Source of the DNA: CAZKUR01 sp964556005
GTDB taxonomy: Bacteria > Bacteroidota > Ignavibacteria > Ignavibacteriales > Ignavibacteriaceae
Reading direction: 5' to 3'
Assembly (NCBI GenBank): GCA_964556005.1
Contig: CAZKUR010000007.1
Coordinates: 1 to 64,000 of the forward strand
DNA: 64,000 nucleotides
Shown here piece by piece: positions 35,463 through 44,219 of the stretch. The position numbers and the translations under genes were made by a program. How positions within the stretch are numbered: the stretch's first letter is position 1; each line of letters starts with the position of its first letter. The notes under the pieces were generated by a model. It had not been told where the DNA came from. It saw only the letters and a list, made by a program, of their open reading frames with translations, and did no database searches.

Positions 35463-37132
35463 ACTTACTTTTATACCTATTTGTACTACTGTTTTTTTCA
35501 AGATGTGCAAACCAACTGCCTCCTGGCGGCGGTCCGGTAGATAAAACTCCCCCGAGAATTGTTAACGTCTATCCTGAAAATGGGACAATTAATTTTAACG
35601 ACGATCACTTTACGCTTGATTTCTCCGAGTATGTAGATAAAAGAACTGTTAAAGATGCACTCTTTATTTCTCCAGCAATTGAAGGAGAACTCGAAACCGA
35701 TTGGACCGGCACTTCAGTCGATGTTACTTTTCCCGCAAAGCTGCGAGACAGCACAACCTATATTGTTACGGTCGGATCCGATGTTGTTGATCTAAATAAT
35801 CACAATCATATGGCTGAAGCTTTTTCCTTTACTTTTTCCACCGGAAACGAGATTGATAAAAGAATGATAAAAGGGAAAGTATACAGCGATAAACCTAGTG
35901 GTATTTTAATTTACGCTTATAAAACTACGCTTCACGATACGTTGAATCCTTCAAAGATTAAACCGGATTTTATATCTCAAACCGGCAAAGACGGGTCATT
36001 TGCTTTACTTGGTTTATCCGCTGGAATTTACCGTGTGTTTGCAGTTTTGGATCAGTATCGAGATTTACTTTTTCAGCCTGCACAAGATAAAATCGGGATG
36101 CCTTTTGAAGATATTTCGTTAGGTGAAAATGATTCTTTATTTACCGGCTTAAATTTTTTCCTGACTGAAGCTGATACTTCGAAACCAAGATTAATAAGTG
36201 CCGTGATGACCGATAAAAATCATATCCTTATTAAAGCTACAAAAGACATCGATTCGACTGTAATAAAAGCAGATAATTTTTTTGTTTACGACTCGACTGC
36301 TAATAAAAAATATTTCCCTGTTTATGCTTTTAGAGGAAATACAAAACCCGATGTAATGGTTGCTGTAATAACCGATTCTTTAATCGAAAAAAACGAAAAT
36401 TATTTATTTATAGATACGTTAATTGATAAGTTAGGAAATAAAGAGTTTAATGATAATTCAAGAATAACAGTCAGCGACAGGCCGGATACTACAAAACCGG
36501 GAATAATTAAGACCGTCCCTTCAAACAAATCCGGTAATGCGGATATCCGGAATCAAAAATTTATTTTCTATTTTAATGATGCATTCGATTCTGCAAATTC
36601 CAAAAAGGGAATTACTTTCAGCGATACTTTAGGGAATAAAGTGCCTTACGGGATAAAATTTATTGATGATGCAACTCTTCAGGTAACTCCGGATATAAAA
36701 TTAAAGCCAATTACGGATTACATTATAAAACTTCGATTGGATTATTTTAAAGACGCAGCAGGAAATTTCTTCTCAGATTCTACTTACATTTACAAATTTA
36801 CAACGATTAACGGGCTTGATTTTACAGGTGTGTCTGGCAATGTAATTAATGTAGATCTTAAAAAAAATCCAAAGCTAATGCTTCAAAAAACTTCTAACTC
36901 AAGTGTGTATTATGAAACCGGGATAAATAAAAACTCAAAATTTGAATTTAAAAGGGTTGATGCCGGTAAATATTTTTTATGGTGCTACTACGACACCGAC
37001 AGCAGCAATACTTACACATTTGGCTGGCCTTATCCATTCAAAAAAGCAGAAGAATTTGATTTTTATCCCGATACATTAAATCTGCGAGCTCGATGGACAA
37101 TTACAGATTTAAATTTTCATTTTAAAAAATAA
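35441..37132 (+). CDS. Ig-like domain lipoprotein
   Basis: 563 residues. A lipoprotein signal ends in FFSRC (Cys about 22); the mature protein opens with ANQLPPGGGPVDKTPPRI, a phrase typical of Bacteroidota SbsA-type Ig-like (Big_5) lipoproteins. Several bacterial Ig-like repeats (about 33-115, 235-340 and 345-440) and a carboxypeptidase-like regulatory segment (about 125-200) follow. It overlaps the MltG-fusion gene by 22 bases and so is probably coupled. It is a surface or periplasmic structural lipoprotein; no catalytic motif is seen. In Bacteroidota these are widespread but without clear function. Confidence 0.82.
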   Translation: MDKLSKVNLLLYLFVLLFFSRCANQLPPGGGPVDKTPPRIVNVYPENGTINFNDDHFTLDFSEYVDKRTVKDALFISPAIEGELETDWTGTSVDVTFPAKLRDSTTYIVTVGSDVVDLNNHNHMAEAFSFTFSTGNEIDKRMIKGKVYSDKPSGILIYAYKTTLHDTLNPSKIKPDFISQTGKDGSFALLGLSAGIYRVFAVLDQYRDLLFQPAQDKIGMPFEDISLGENDSLFTGLNFFLTEADTSKPRLISAVMTDKNHILIKATKDIDSTVIKADNFFVYDSTANKKYFPVYAFRGNTKPDVMVAVITDSLIEKNENYLFIDTLIDKLGNKEFNDNSRITVSDRPDTTKPGIIKTVPSNKSGNADIRNQKFIFYFNDAFDSANSKKGITFSDTLGNKVPYGIKFIDDATLQVTPDIKLKPITDYIIKLRLDYFKDAAGNFFSDSTYIYKFTTINGLDFTGVSGNVINVDLKKNPKLMLQKTSNSSVYYETGINKNSKFEFKRVDAGKYFLWCYYDTDSSNTYTFGWPYPFKKAEEFDFYPDTLNLRARWTITDLNFHFKK

Positions 37133-37133
37133 A

Positions 37134-37763
37134 TCAAACTTTTAGCTTTGCAGTAATAACAGCAATTATTTCATCACTGCTTTCTTGAATTTCATTGAAT
37201 AAATTTTCGGATTTTTTCAAAAGCTCAACAGCCTGCTGATTGTTCGGTAAAGAAGAACAGTTTATCAAAACATTTAAATACGCACCTTGAGCAGCCGTAT
37301 ATAAAAGAGAAGCAGCGACCCCGGCGTCGGAAACGGAGTTTTGATTTCCTTTACTTGCTACTGTTCTAATAAGCGGCATAACGTTACTGCAGACCGTAAC
37401 TACCTGTGAAGGAATTGAAGCAGCATGCAATGTTGCGTTTTCAATTTTTTCGGAACGAATTTTTTTATCCTGTTCCGTCTCTTTGGGGAGTTTGAAAGCT
37501 TCCATTACTTTATCGAATGCCTCATTATCATCGCCGGCTAACTGAATAAAATTATTTTCAAAGCTCTGCAATTGAAATGAAACATCTTTTATTTCTTCTT
37601 CAACTTCCGCATACTTCTTCTTGCCAACGGTTAGATTACAAACCATAATACCAAGGCTGCAAGCCATAGCCCCGCTGAATGCCGCTACATTACCTCCGCC
37701 TGGTGTAGGGGAGTTTGATGAAATAGTATCGAGATAATTTTTTAATGATATTGATAAATCCAT
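37134..37763 (-). CDS. Formiminotetrahydrofolate cyclodeaminase family protein
   Basis: 209 residues, all-helical cyclodeaminase/cyclohydrolase family. The N-terminal SPTPGGGNVAAFSGAMACSL motif is the folate-binding signature. It converts 5-formimino-THF to methenyl-THF and ammonia. Its gene follows ftcD by 29 bases on the same strand. Together they are the two halves of the animal bifunctional FTCD enzyme. It converges with the plus-strand Ig-like lipoprotein gene, whose stop is two bases away. Confidence 0.88.
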   Translation of the reverse strand: MDLSISLKNYLDTISSNSPTPGGGNVAAFSGAMACSLGIMVCNLTVGKKKYAEVEEEIKDVSFQLQSFENNFIQLAGDDNEAFDKVMEAFKLPKETEQDKKIRSEKIENATLHAASIPSQVVTVCSNVMPLIRTVASKGNQNSVSDAGVAASLLYTAAQGAYLNVLINCSSLPNNQQAVELLKKSENLFNEIQESSDEIIAVITAKLKV

Positions 37764-37792
37764 TATAAGTCCTTTGTAATTTATTTTGATTG

Positions 37793-38839
37793 TTAAATCA
37801 TGTAGTCGATTATCTTTTGATCTTTTTCAAAAGGATTTAAACTGCTTAAACCTAATTTTTCGATTGCTAAATCTACTAATTGTGTTTCATCGTTAATTTT
37901 TCCGTCTGAATAAAATTTACCGGCAATTAGAAGTGCTTCGAGAGGCACAAGTCCTACTATTTCGCTTCCGTTAACTTCAACTCCAAGTCTTTGCGCTTCT
38001 TTTTTCACTTCTTCAAAAGCAACATGAATCGGAGTAGTTAGGTAATTTGTTAAATTCATTGACACCTGGGTTATGTTGAATTTTTCCAAAGCTACACCCA
38101 TTCCTTTAACTTCTTTTAATCTTCCGGGAATTCTAACTGTCTTGCCGTTTTCTTTAACAACGTTACCCTGAATATCGCGTTTTGGTCTTCCGGATTCGCG
38201 TAAAATTTCTGCAATTTCTTTTGCATATTTAACATTGGTTGATTTTATATTAACATTATAAGCAATCAGAAAAAATCTTGCCCCGGTTACGATTGCGCCA
38301 AGCTTGGGGTTAAATTCAGCCTTGCCATAATCAGGCTGCCATTCGGGATCTTTAAGCTTTTCTTCCAATCCCTCGTATTCGCCTTTTCTTATATTCGAAA
38401 GATTTGATCTTACAGGTTTTTTTGCTGCAGCTTCATAAAGAAATACCGGAACATTCAAATCGGAAGAAACGCGTACGGCATATTTTTCGGAAAGTTTTGC
38501 ACAGTCTTCCATTGTTACTCCTTTGACCGGAACGAAAGGAACTACATCAATTGCACCCATTCTCGGATGTTCGCCTTTGTGATTTCTCATATCGATTTTT
38601 TCGGCTGCTGCTTTGCTTGCATTAACAGCGCCGTTTACAATGCCTTCCTCATTTCCTGCAATCGTAACGACGACACGGTTATAATCGGCATCAGGTTCGA
38701 GATTTAAAAGTTTAACATTTGGAGTATTATTTATAGCGTCTTTAATTGCTTTAAATGTTTCTTCATTTCTACCTTCGCTGAAATTCGGTACACACTCAAT
38801 AATTTTTCCCGCAGAACGGGATTTATCTTCATTTGACAA
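37793..38839 (-). CDS. ftcD: Glutamate formimidoyltransferase
   Basis: 348 residues. ECVPNFSEGRNEETFKAI and HPRMGAIDVVPFVPVKG, with the formimino and folate site His/Arg residues, are diagnostic. It moves the formimino group of formiminoglutamate, from histidine breakdown, to THF. The C-terminal cyclodeaminase seen in mammals is a separate gene here. It lies between the cyclodeaminase gene and hutI. GGAGGT precedes the start. Confidence 0.93.
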   Translation of the reverse strand: MSNEDKSRSAGKIIECVPNFSEGRNEETFKAIKDAINNTPNVKLLNLEPDADYNRVVVTIAGNEEGIVNGAVNASKAAAEKIDMRNHKGEHPRMGAIDVVPFVPVKGVTMEDCAKLSEKYAVRVSSDLNVPVFLYEAAAKKPVRSNLSNIRKGEYEGLEEKLKDPEWQPDYGKAEFNPKLGAIVTGARFFLIAYNVNIKSTNVKYAKEIAEILRESGRPKRDIQGNVVKENGKTVRIPGRLKEVKGMGVALEKFNITQVSMNLTNYLTTPIHVAFEEVKKEAQRLGVEVNGSEIVGLVPLEALLIAGKFYSDGKINDETQLVDLAIEKLGLSSLNPFEKDQKIIDYMI

Positions 38840-38967
38840 TTTTTACCTCCATGGGTTTCTTGTAATTAAGAATGATGAATGAATTTTAAAAAAAATAATA
38901 CACAAACTTAAAATATTATTTACTTTTATTGTAGTTAAGCAGAGAAAAAGGGAAGAGAGGAATGCAT

Positions 38968-40212
38968 TTATTGGGAAGAATAAATGATATTTCCGGCTTT
39001 AATCGTCATACAGTTAAGATTCTTTCCGACATTATACACAATATCGGAATACTCGTTGGTGTCAAAGACGGAAAAATCCGCTTTCTTACCTATTTCAATG
39101 CTGCCTCTGTCAGAAGATAAACCTAATGCATGAGCAGCATTAATAGTAACCGCAGAAACTGTTTCTTCAATTGTCATATTCATCTTTAATGCGGCAAGGC
39201 TCATTATAAAATTTAAATTTGCTATATGTGAAGAGCCGGGATTATAATCGGTTGCAAGTGCAATGATAGCATTGTTATCGATTAGTTTTCTTGCCGGTGC
39301 GGATTGATAATTTAAAAAGAACGAAACTCCCGGAAGCAAAGTACAAACGGTTTCAGAGTCAGCAGCCTTTTTTAAATCGGTTTCATTTAATACTTCCAAA
39401 TGATCAATACTTGAGGCATTATGTTTTAACGCGACATCAAGTCCGCCAATATTATTAAACTGTTCAGTGTGCAGTTTTAGTTTTAAATTATTTGATACGG
39501 CAGCAGTAAATATTCTATCGATTTCTTCGGAAGAAAATGCAGTCTTCTCGCAAAAGCCATCGCAAAATTCTGCTAATTTATTTTTAGCAATATGAGGAAT
39601 CATTTTGTTAATGATTTCATTAACGTAACCTTCATGATTATCTTTAAACTCCGACGGATAAGTATGAGCACCTAAAAAAGTCGGGATAATATCTACCGGG
39701 TAAATTTCATTTAAATATTTAATTACATGAAGAATTTTAATTTCATTCTCGAAGTCTAATCCGTATCCGCTTTTAATTTCGAGTGTAGTTATTCCCTGGG
39801 AAATAAAATAATCAATTCGTGGTTTAACAATATTAACGAGTTCTTCAAATGTATATTCCCTGACTGCTTTTACCGTCGATAAGATTCCGCCGCCGCTTTT
39901 TGCAATTTCTTCATAACTAACACCGCTCAGCTTTTTCCTAAATTCTTCAGCTCTTGAGCCGGCAAAAACGGTGTGTGTGTGGCATTCTATCAGTCCCGGC
40001 AGAATTATTTTATTTTTTAAATCAATCTTATTGTAATCGCTCAAATTCTTTATTGAATGATCCGGTAAAATATCTTTAATGATTCCGTCTTCGATTATAA
40101 TCGAATGTTCGAAGACCGGTTCAATATTTCCTAAATCTTTCCCTCGTTTAAACCAATTACCGTTTGAATTAATAGTTATTATCTGGGTTGGATTTAAAAG
40201 AAGTGATAACAT
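38968..40212 (-). CDS. hutI: Imidazolonepropionase
   Basis: 414-residue amidohydrolase-superfamily enzyme that opens the imidazolone ring in histidine degradation. Metal and substrate motifs are ECHTHTVFAGSR (HxH), the GAHTYP segment, KLHTEQFN, SIDHLE and ALATDYNPGSSH. A product sent to FtcD would first need formation of formiminoglutamate, which HutI makes. The start overlaps the stop of the upstream SPOR lipoprotein gene by one base. hutH and hutU are not in the window. Confidence 0.95.
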   Translation of the reverse strand: MLSLLLNPTQIITINSNGNWFKRGKDLGNIEPVFEHSIIIEDGIIKDILPDHSIKNLSDYNKIDLKNKIILPGLIECHTHTVFAGSRAEEFRKKLSGVSYEEIAKSGGGILSTVKAVREYTFEELVNIVKPRIDYFISQGITTLEIKSGYGLDFENEIKILHVIKYLNEIYPVDIIPTFLGAHTYPSEFKDNHEGYVNEIINKMIPHIAKNKLAEFCDGFCEKTAFSSEEIDRIFTAAVSNNLKLKLHTEQFNNIGGLDVALKHNASSIDHLEVLNETDLKKAADSETVCTLLPGVSFFLNYQSAPARKLIDNNAIIALATDYNPGSSHIANLNFIMSLAALKMNMTIEETVSAVTINAAHALGLSSDRGSIEIGKKADFSVFDTNEYSDIVYNVGKNLNCMTIKAGNIIYSSQ

Positions 40213-40769
40213 TATTCGTAAACGTTTACTGTTTCATTTACAACATGGGCATCGTTATATCCCATTTGATTTAGCTTAAAGCTTAAATCTTTGGCGTCTT
40301 GCAGACTTGTAAAATCGCCAACTTCTACTTTATAGAAAGGTGGATCGAAAATTATATATACATTTTTTTGATTTGTTTTGGAATATAGTTCCGATTTTTT
40401 ATCATTTGCTTCCTTAAGATTATCTGTCGAAAAAACCTGGACCCTGAAACCTTTAACCCTATCGATTACAGTTTGTTTTGCTAAATTATTAGATGTATCG
40501 GAACTACTAAATCCATACCAAACAGAAAGATCTTGCGGTACCTGACCCGAATCGGTCTTTGTTTCTTTGAGATCGATTTTGGTTCTGTACGGTTTCATGT
40601 TGAAGTCTTCATCCGGCAGCTTTTTACCGGTTTCCTTTTTAGTTTCTAATTTTTTCTCGTTTTCTTTTGATTTTTCATACCGGCTGCCTGTAGAAGCACT
40701 GCAAGCCGTAAAAATGATGGAAGATAAAAATAAAACAAAATAGATTGTGATTTTATTGAAATGATTCAT
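40212..40769 (-). CDS. SPOR domain lipoprotein
   Basis: 185 residues: lipoprotein signal with FTAC lipobox (Cys about 23), a charged linker rich in Lys/Glu (about 28-75) and a C-terminal SPOR domain (about 105-185; FRVQVFSTDNLKEANDKK and YKVEVGDFTSLQDAKDL). It is the second such lipoprotein in the window, but longer and with a basic linker. Predicted to bind septal peptidoglycan. Its position heading the hutI-ftcD operon has no obvious functional logic. Confidence 0.85.
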   Translation of the reverse strand: MNHFNKITIYFVLFLSSIIFTACSASTGSRYEKSKENEKKLETKKETGKKLPDEDFNMKPYRTKIDLKETKTDSGQVPQDLSVWYGFSSSDTSNNLAKQTVIDRVKGFRVQVFSTDNLKEANDKKSELYSKTNQKNVYIIFDPPFYKVEVGDFTSLQDAKDLSFKLNQMGYNDAHVVNETVNVYE

Positions 40770-40917
40770 AATCTGCGGATTTTTTTCTTCAAATATAAAA
40801 TAAAATTATCTTAAACAATATATGTCTTTATCGTGTTATTCTGAAAGAAATAATTCGATTAAACTTCATAAACTTATAAATACAATAAGTTATGCCATTT
40901 ATTTAGCGGGTTGGTTT

Positions 40918-40949
40918 TTTGAGTATACAAATAAATTTTAGTAACTTTA
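40918..40949 (+). promoter_or_regulatory. Bacteroidota-type promoter candidate for glgA
   Basis: TTTG (40918-40921) and TAACTTTA (40942-40949) are 20 bases apart, close to -33 TTTG / -7 TAnnTTTG. The glgA ATG follows 28 bases later. The 207-base region also has to hold the divergent promoter for the minus-strand lipoprotein gene. Confidence 0.4.
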
Positions 40950-40976
40950 AACTTCAATATTTAAAAATTATGTGAA

Positions 40977-42470
40977 ATGGCCGGAAAAAAGCTCAAAGTT
41001 CTTTTTGTTACTTCTGAAGTTGTACCATTTGTAAAAACCGGGGGACTGGCTGATGTATCGGCGGCATTACCTCAAATGTTGGCTGAAATGGGCCACGAAG
41101 TTAGAATAGTTGTGCCTAAATACGGAGCCGTAGACAACAGGAAATTTAAAATTCACGAAGTTGTCAGGTTAAAAGATATTCAAATGAAATTAGGCGATAA
41201 AGATGTTGTCTTTTCTTTAAAGTCATGTTTTTTACCTGGTCAAAAAGTTCGAGTTCAGATTTATTTTCTGGATAACCAGGAATATTTCGGAAGCAGAAAC
41301 AGTCTTTATGTCGATCCTAATTCAGGTGAGAGTTATCCTGATAATGATGAAAGATTTGTTTTACTCTCGCGCTCTGTTTTTGAACTGGTATCAAAGCTTG
41401 GATGGATACCAGACATAATCCATTGTAATGATTGGCAAACCGGGCTGATTCCCGCTTACCTTAAAACGATTTATAAAAACGAGCCTAACTTCGATAATTT
41501 TAAAACGCTCTTTACAATTCACAACCTCGCTTACCAGGGAGAATTTCCAAAATCATCATTTCCAAAACTTGGCTTACCGGAAGATTTAAATTCCGAAAAA
41601 GGAGTTGAGATTTATAATAAAATCAATTTCATGAAAACCGGTTTGATATTTGCCGATTGCATAAATACTGTAAGTGAAACTTATGCAAATGAAATTAGGA
41701 CGGACGATGAATTAGGTGCAGGTTTGAAATCAATTCTCGCAAAACGAAAAAATGACCTTTACGGAATTGTGAACGGAATCGATACAAAAGTTTGGAATCC
41801 TGAAAAGGATAAGCATCTGCCAAAAAAGTATTCCATTAAAACTCTTGAAAATAAAAAAATCAATAAAAAAGAATTAGCCGAGAAATTTGGTTTTATCTTC
41901 GATGAAAATATTCCGGTGATTGGATTGATCTCGAGGCTTTACGATGCAAAAGGAATAGACCTTGTTAGAGATTCTTTCGAGGAAATAATGAAATTAAATC
42001 TTCAAATGGTTTTGTTGGGAACCGGTGATAGAAAGTATCATTCTTTCTTCGATAAAATGAGTAAAAAATATCCCGATAAATTTGCATGTTATTTAGGTTT
42101 CAACAATGAGCTTGCACATTTAATTGAAGGAGGTGCCGACATTTTCTTGATGCCGTCCAAATATGAACCATGCGGCTTGAATCAAATGTACAGCCTCGTT
42201 TATGGTACAGTTCCGATTGTACGGCAGACAGGCGGATTAGCCGATACCGTAGAAAAATTTAATGAAAAAACAATTGAAGGCAACGGTTTTGTATTCAAAG
42301 AATATGACCACGTAGCTTTATTAAAGGAGTTAAAAAGATCTCTGAAAATATTTGAAGATAAAAAAACCTGGGTCAAAATAATGAAAAACGGTATGAAGTG
42401 TGATTTCAGTTGGAATTCTTCTGCCAAGAAATATGTTGATTTGTATAAGACCATTTTGAATAGTAATTAA
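40977..42470 (+). CDS. glgA: Glycogen/starch synthase
   Basis: 497-residue GT5 glycosyltransferase. The N-terminal KTGGLADVSAALP binds ADP-glucose. The C-terminal half contains GLISRLYDAKG and PSKYEPCGLNQMYSLVYGTVPIVRQTGGLADTV, the conserved active-site region with the catalytic Glu. It extends alpha-1,4-glucan. It heads a group with a GmhB-type phosphatase and three envelope genes. Confidence 0.95.
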   Translation: MAGKKLKVLFVTSEVVPFVKTGGLADVSAALPQMLAEMGHEVRIVVPKYGAVDNRKFKIHEVVRLKDIQMKLGDKDVVFSLKSCFLPGQKVRVQIYFLDNQEYFGSRNSLYVDPNSGESYPDNDERFVLLSRSVFELVSKLGWIPDIIHCNDWQTGLIPAYLKTIYKNEPNFDNFKTLFTIHNLAYQGEFPKSSFPKLGLPEDLNSEKGVEIYNKINFMKTGLIFADCINTVSETYANEIRTDDELGAGLKSILAKRKNDLYGIVNGIDTKVWNPEKDKHLPKKYSIKTLENKKINKKELAEKFGFIFDENIPVIGLISRLYDAKGIDLVRDSFEEIMKLNLQMVLLGTGDRKYHSFFDKMSKKYPDKFACYLGFNNELAHLIEGGADIFLMPSKYEPCGLNQMYSLVYGTVPIVRQTGGLADTVEKFNEKTIEGNGFVFKEYDHVALLKELKRSLKIFEDKKTWVKIMKNGMKCDFSWNSSAKKYVDLYKTILNSN

Positions 42471-42478
42471 TTGATTTA

Positions 42479-43060
42479 ATGAGTAACCATGCTGTTTTTT
42501 TGGATAGGGACGGTACATTGAATGAAGACCCGGGATACCTTGGAAATCCTGATAAGGTTAAGCTTATTAATGGAACCGGCGAAGCACTCTCCAAATTAAA
42601 AAAAAATAATTTTAAACTAATCGTAATTTCAAATCAATCGGGTATAGCAAGAGGTCTTATAACAAAAACAGATGTTGAAGCGGTAAACAATAAGATAAAT
42701 GAATTATTGCTTCCGTATAAAGTTGCCATTGATGAATTTTACTATTGTCCCGCACACCCAGATTATAATTCGGCGGAAGAATGTTCATGCAGGAAACCTT
42801 CGCCGGAATTAGTTTTAAAAGCATCTAAAGATTTTGATATCGAAATAGAAAAATCATACTTCGTCGGAGATGCGGTAAGTGATATTCAGTGCGGAATGAA
42901 TGCTGGTTTAAAAACAGTACTTGTAAAAACAGGCTACGGGAATGATAGTTTTTTTAGCTTGCAAAAACAAAAGAAATTTCCAAGCTTTGTTGCTCAAAAT
43001 ATTTTCGATGCGTGTAATATTATAATCAATGATTATAGAAAGCAGGTAATTGACAATTAA
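42479..43060 (+). CDS. gmhB: D-glycero-D-manno-heptose 1,7-bisphosphate phosphatase (HAD family)
   Basis: 193 residues. HAD motif I FLDRDGTLN, motif II SNQSGIARG, motif IV VGDAVSDIQCG, and a Cys/His zinc loop CPAHPDYNSAEECSC are the GmhB signature. It removes the 7-phosphate in ADP-heptose synthesis for LPS. Its stop overlaps the next start by 11 bases. Histidinol-phosphatase is the main alternative in this subfamily. Confidence 0.88.
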   Translation: MSNHAVFLDRDGTLNEDPGYLGNPDKVKLINGTGEALSKLKKNNFKLIVISNQSGIARGLITKTDVEAVNNKINELLLPYKVAIDEFYYCPAHPDYNSAEECSCRKPSPELVLKASKDFDIEIEKSYFVGDAVSDIQCGMNAGLKTVLVKTGYGNDSFFSLQKQKKFPSFVAQNIFDACNIIINDYRKQVIDN

Positions 43061-44219
43061 AAAATATATTATTCTTTTTGCCGCAATTTATTTTATTTCT
43101 TTAGCCGGATGCAGCGATGCTCCAACTCCCATAGGCGCAAATATTCTGAAACAGGATAATATCGGAGTGTTAAATTTCAATTCTCTTACGGATTCGGTTT
43201 ATCAGACTTCATCTTATCTCAAACAGGTTGAAACGCTGTCTTCTTCAACCACATTGCTTTTAGGTAAATACAGCAACGTCGAAGCATCTATTTTAGTGCG
43301 ATTCTTTTATCCACTCCCGGATACAACAGTCAGCGATCTTAGAAACAATAAATTGACTGTTACAAGTGCTTCAATAGTTTTTACAAGGAATTATTTAGCG
43401 GGCGATTCAACGGCCGCATTTGATTTCCAGGCTTTTAAGATAAACAGCAATTGGTATAGCACGTTCGACGCTGACAGTCTAAGCACATTAAATTATGATC
43501 CTACCGATATCAGTTCCAACAGGCAGCTAACCGATTCGCTTTGTTCATTTAATGTAGATAATCAACTTGTAGCTTCGTGGTTATTATCTGCGGCAGATTC
43601 ATCTTTTGATAATGGAATTTTAATTAAACCCACAACAAATACAAACAAAGTTATCGGTCTTACGGCGTTATCAGCTTATGCAACTTTGCCGATTCCTGAA
43701 CTAATTGTAGTTGTCGCTAAACCTGGAGTTTATTCGAATGACTCCCTTATTTTTATTCCCCTGACGGATTTATCCGTAGTTGACGGCTCAAGGCCTCAAT
43801 ATAATTCCGAATTATTTTACATGGAAGGAGCCGTGACCTTAACCGGCAAATTAGCCTTCGATATATCAAAGATTCCGGCTCATTCTGTAATAAATAGTGC
43901 TACTCTTACTTTAGCTTATGATTCATTATCTTCAACAGGGCCGTTTCCAAGCATTATATATGCCTATAATCTGAAAGACAGTACAACGAATGTTCTTCAG
44001 GATTCAACTATAGCAGGCAGCTTATACAAAGGTAACGGAACTTATAGCGGCAATATCACTCCTCTTGTTTCCGATTGGGTCAACGGTAACAACCAAGGGA
44101 TCCTGTTATACCCGATTAACAGAATATCAACGGTCAGCCTATTAGCGCTAAAAAGCAGTACGGCAGTGGATAGAAATCTAAGGCCGAAACTTCAAGTTGT
44201 TTACACACTAATAAAATGA
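43050..44219 (+). CDS. Surface lipoprotein, possibly DUF4270-like
   Basis: 389 residues, starting at TTG 43050 within the end of gmhB. The lipobox LAGC (Cys about 21) is followed by SDAPTPIGANILKQDNIGV. This resembles the start of the DUF4270 lipoproteins that sit beside glgA in Bacteroidota, but I cannot prove membership. The remainder is beta-rich with repeated jelly-roll-like strand patterns (about 100-130 and 275-300). No catalytic residues are recognisable. Its stop overlaps the next start (ATGA). Confidence 0.65.
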   Translation: MTIKKYIILFAAIYFISLAGCSDAPTPIGANILKQDNIGVLNFNSLTDSVYQTSSYLKQVETLSSSTTLLLGKYSNVEASILVRFFYPLPDTTVSDLRNNKLTVTSASIVFTRNYLAGDSTAAFDFQAFKINSNWYSTFDADSLSTLNYDPTDISSNRQLTDSLCSFNVDNQLVASWLLSAADSSFDNGILIKPTTNTNKVIGLTALSAYATLPIPELIVVVAKPGVYSNDSLIFIPLTDLSVVDGSRPQYNSELFYMEGAVTLTGKLAFDISKIPAHSVINSATLTLAYDSLSSTGPFPSIIYAYNLKDSTTNVLQDSTIAGSLYKGNGTYSGNITPLVSDWVNGNNQGILLYPINRISTVSLLALKSSTAVDRNLRPKLQVVYTLIK

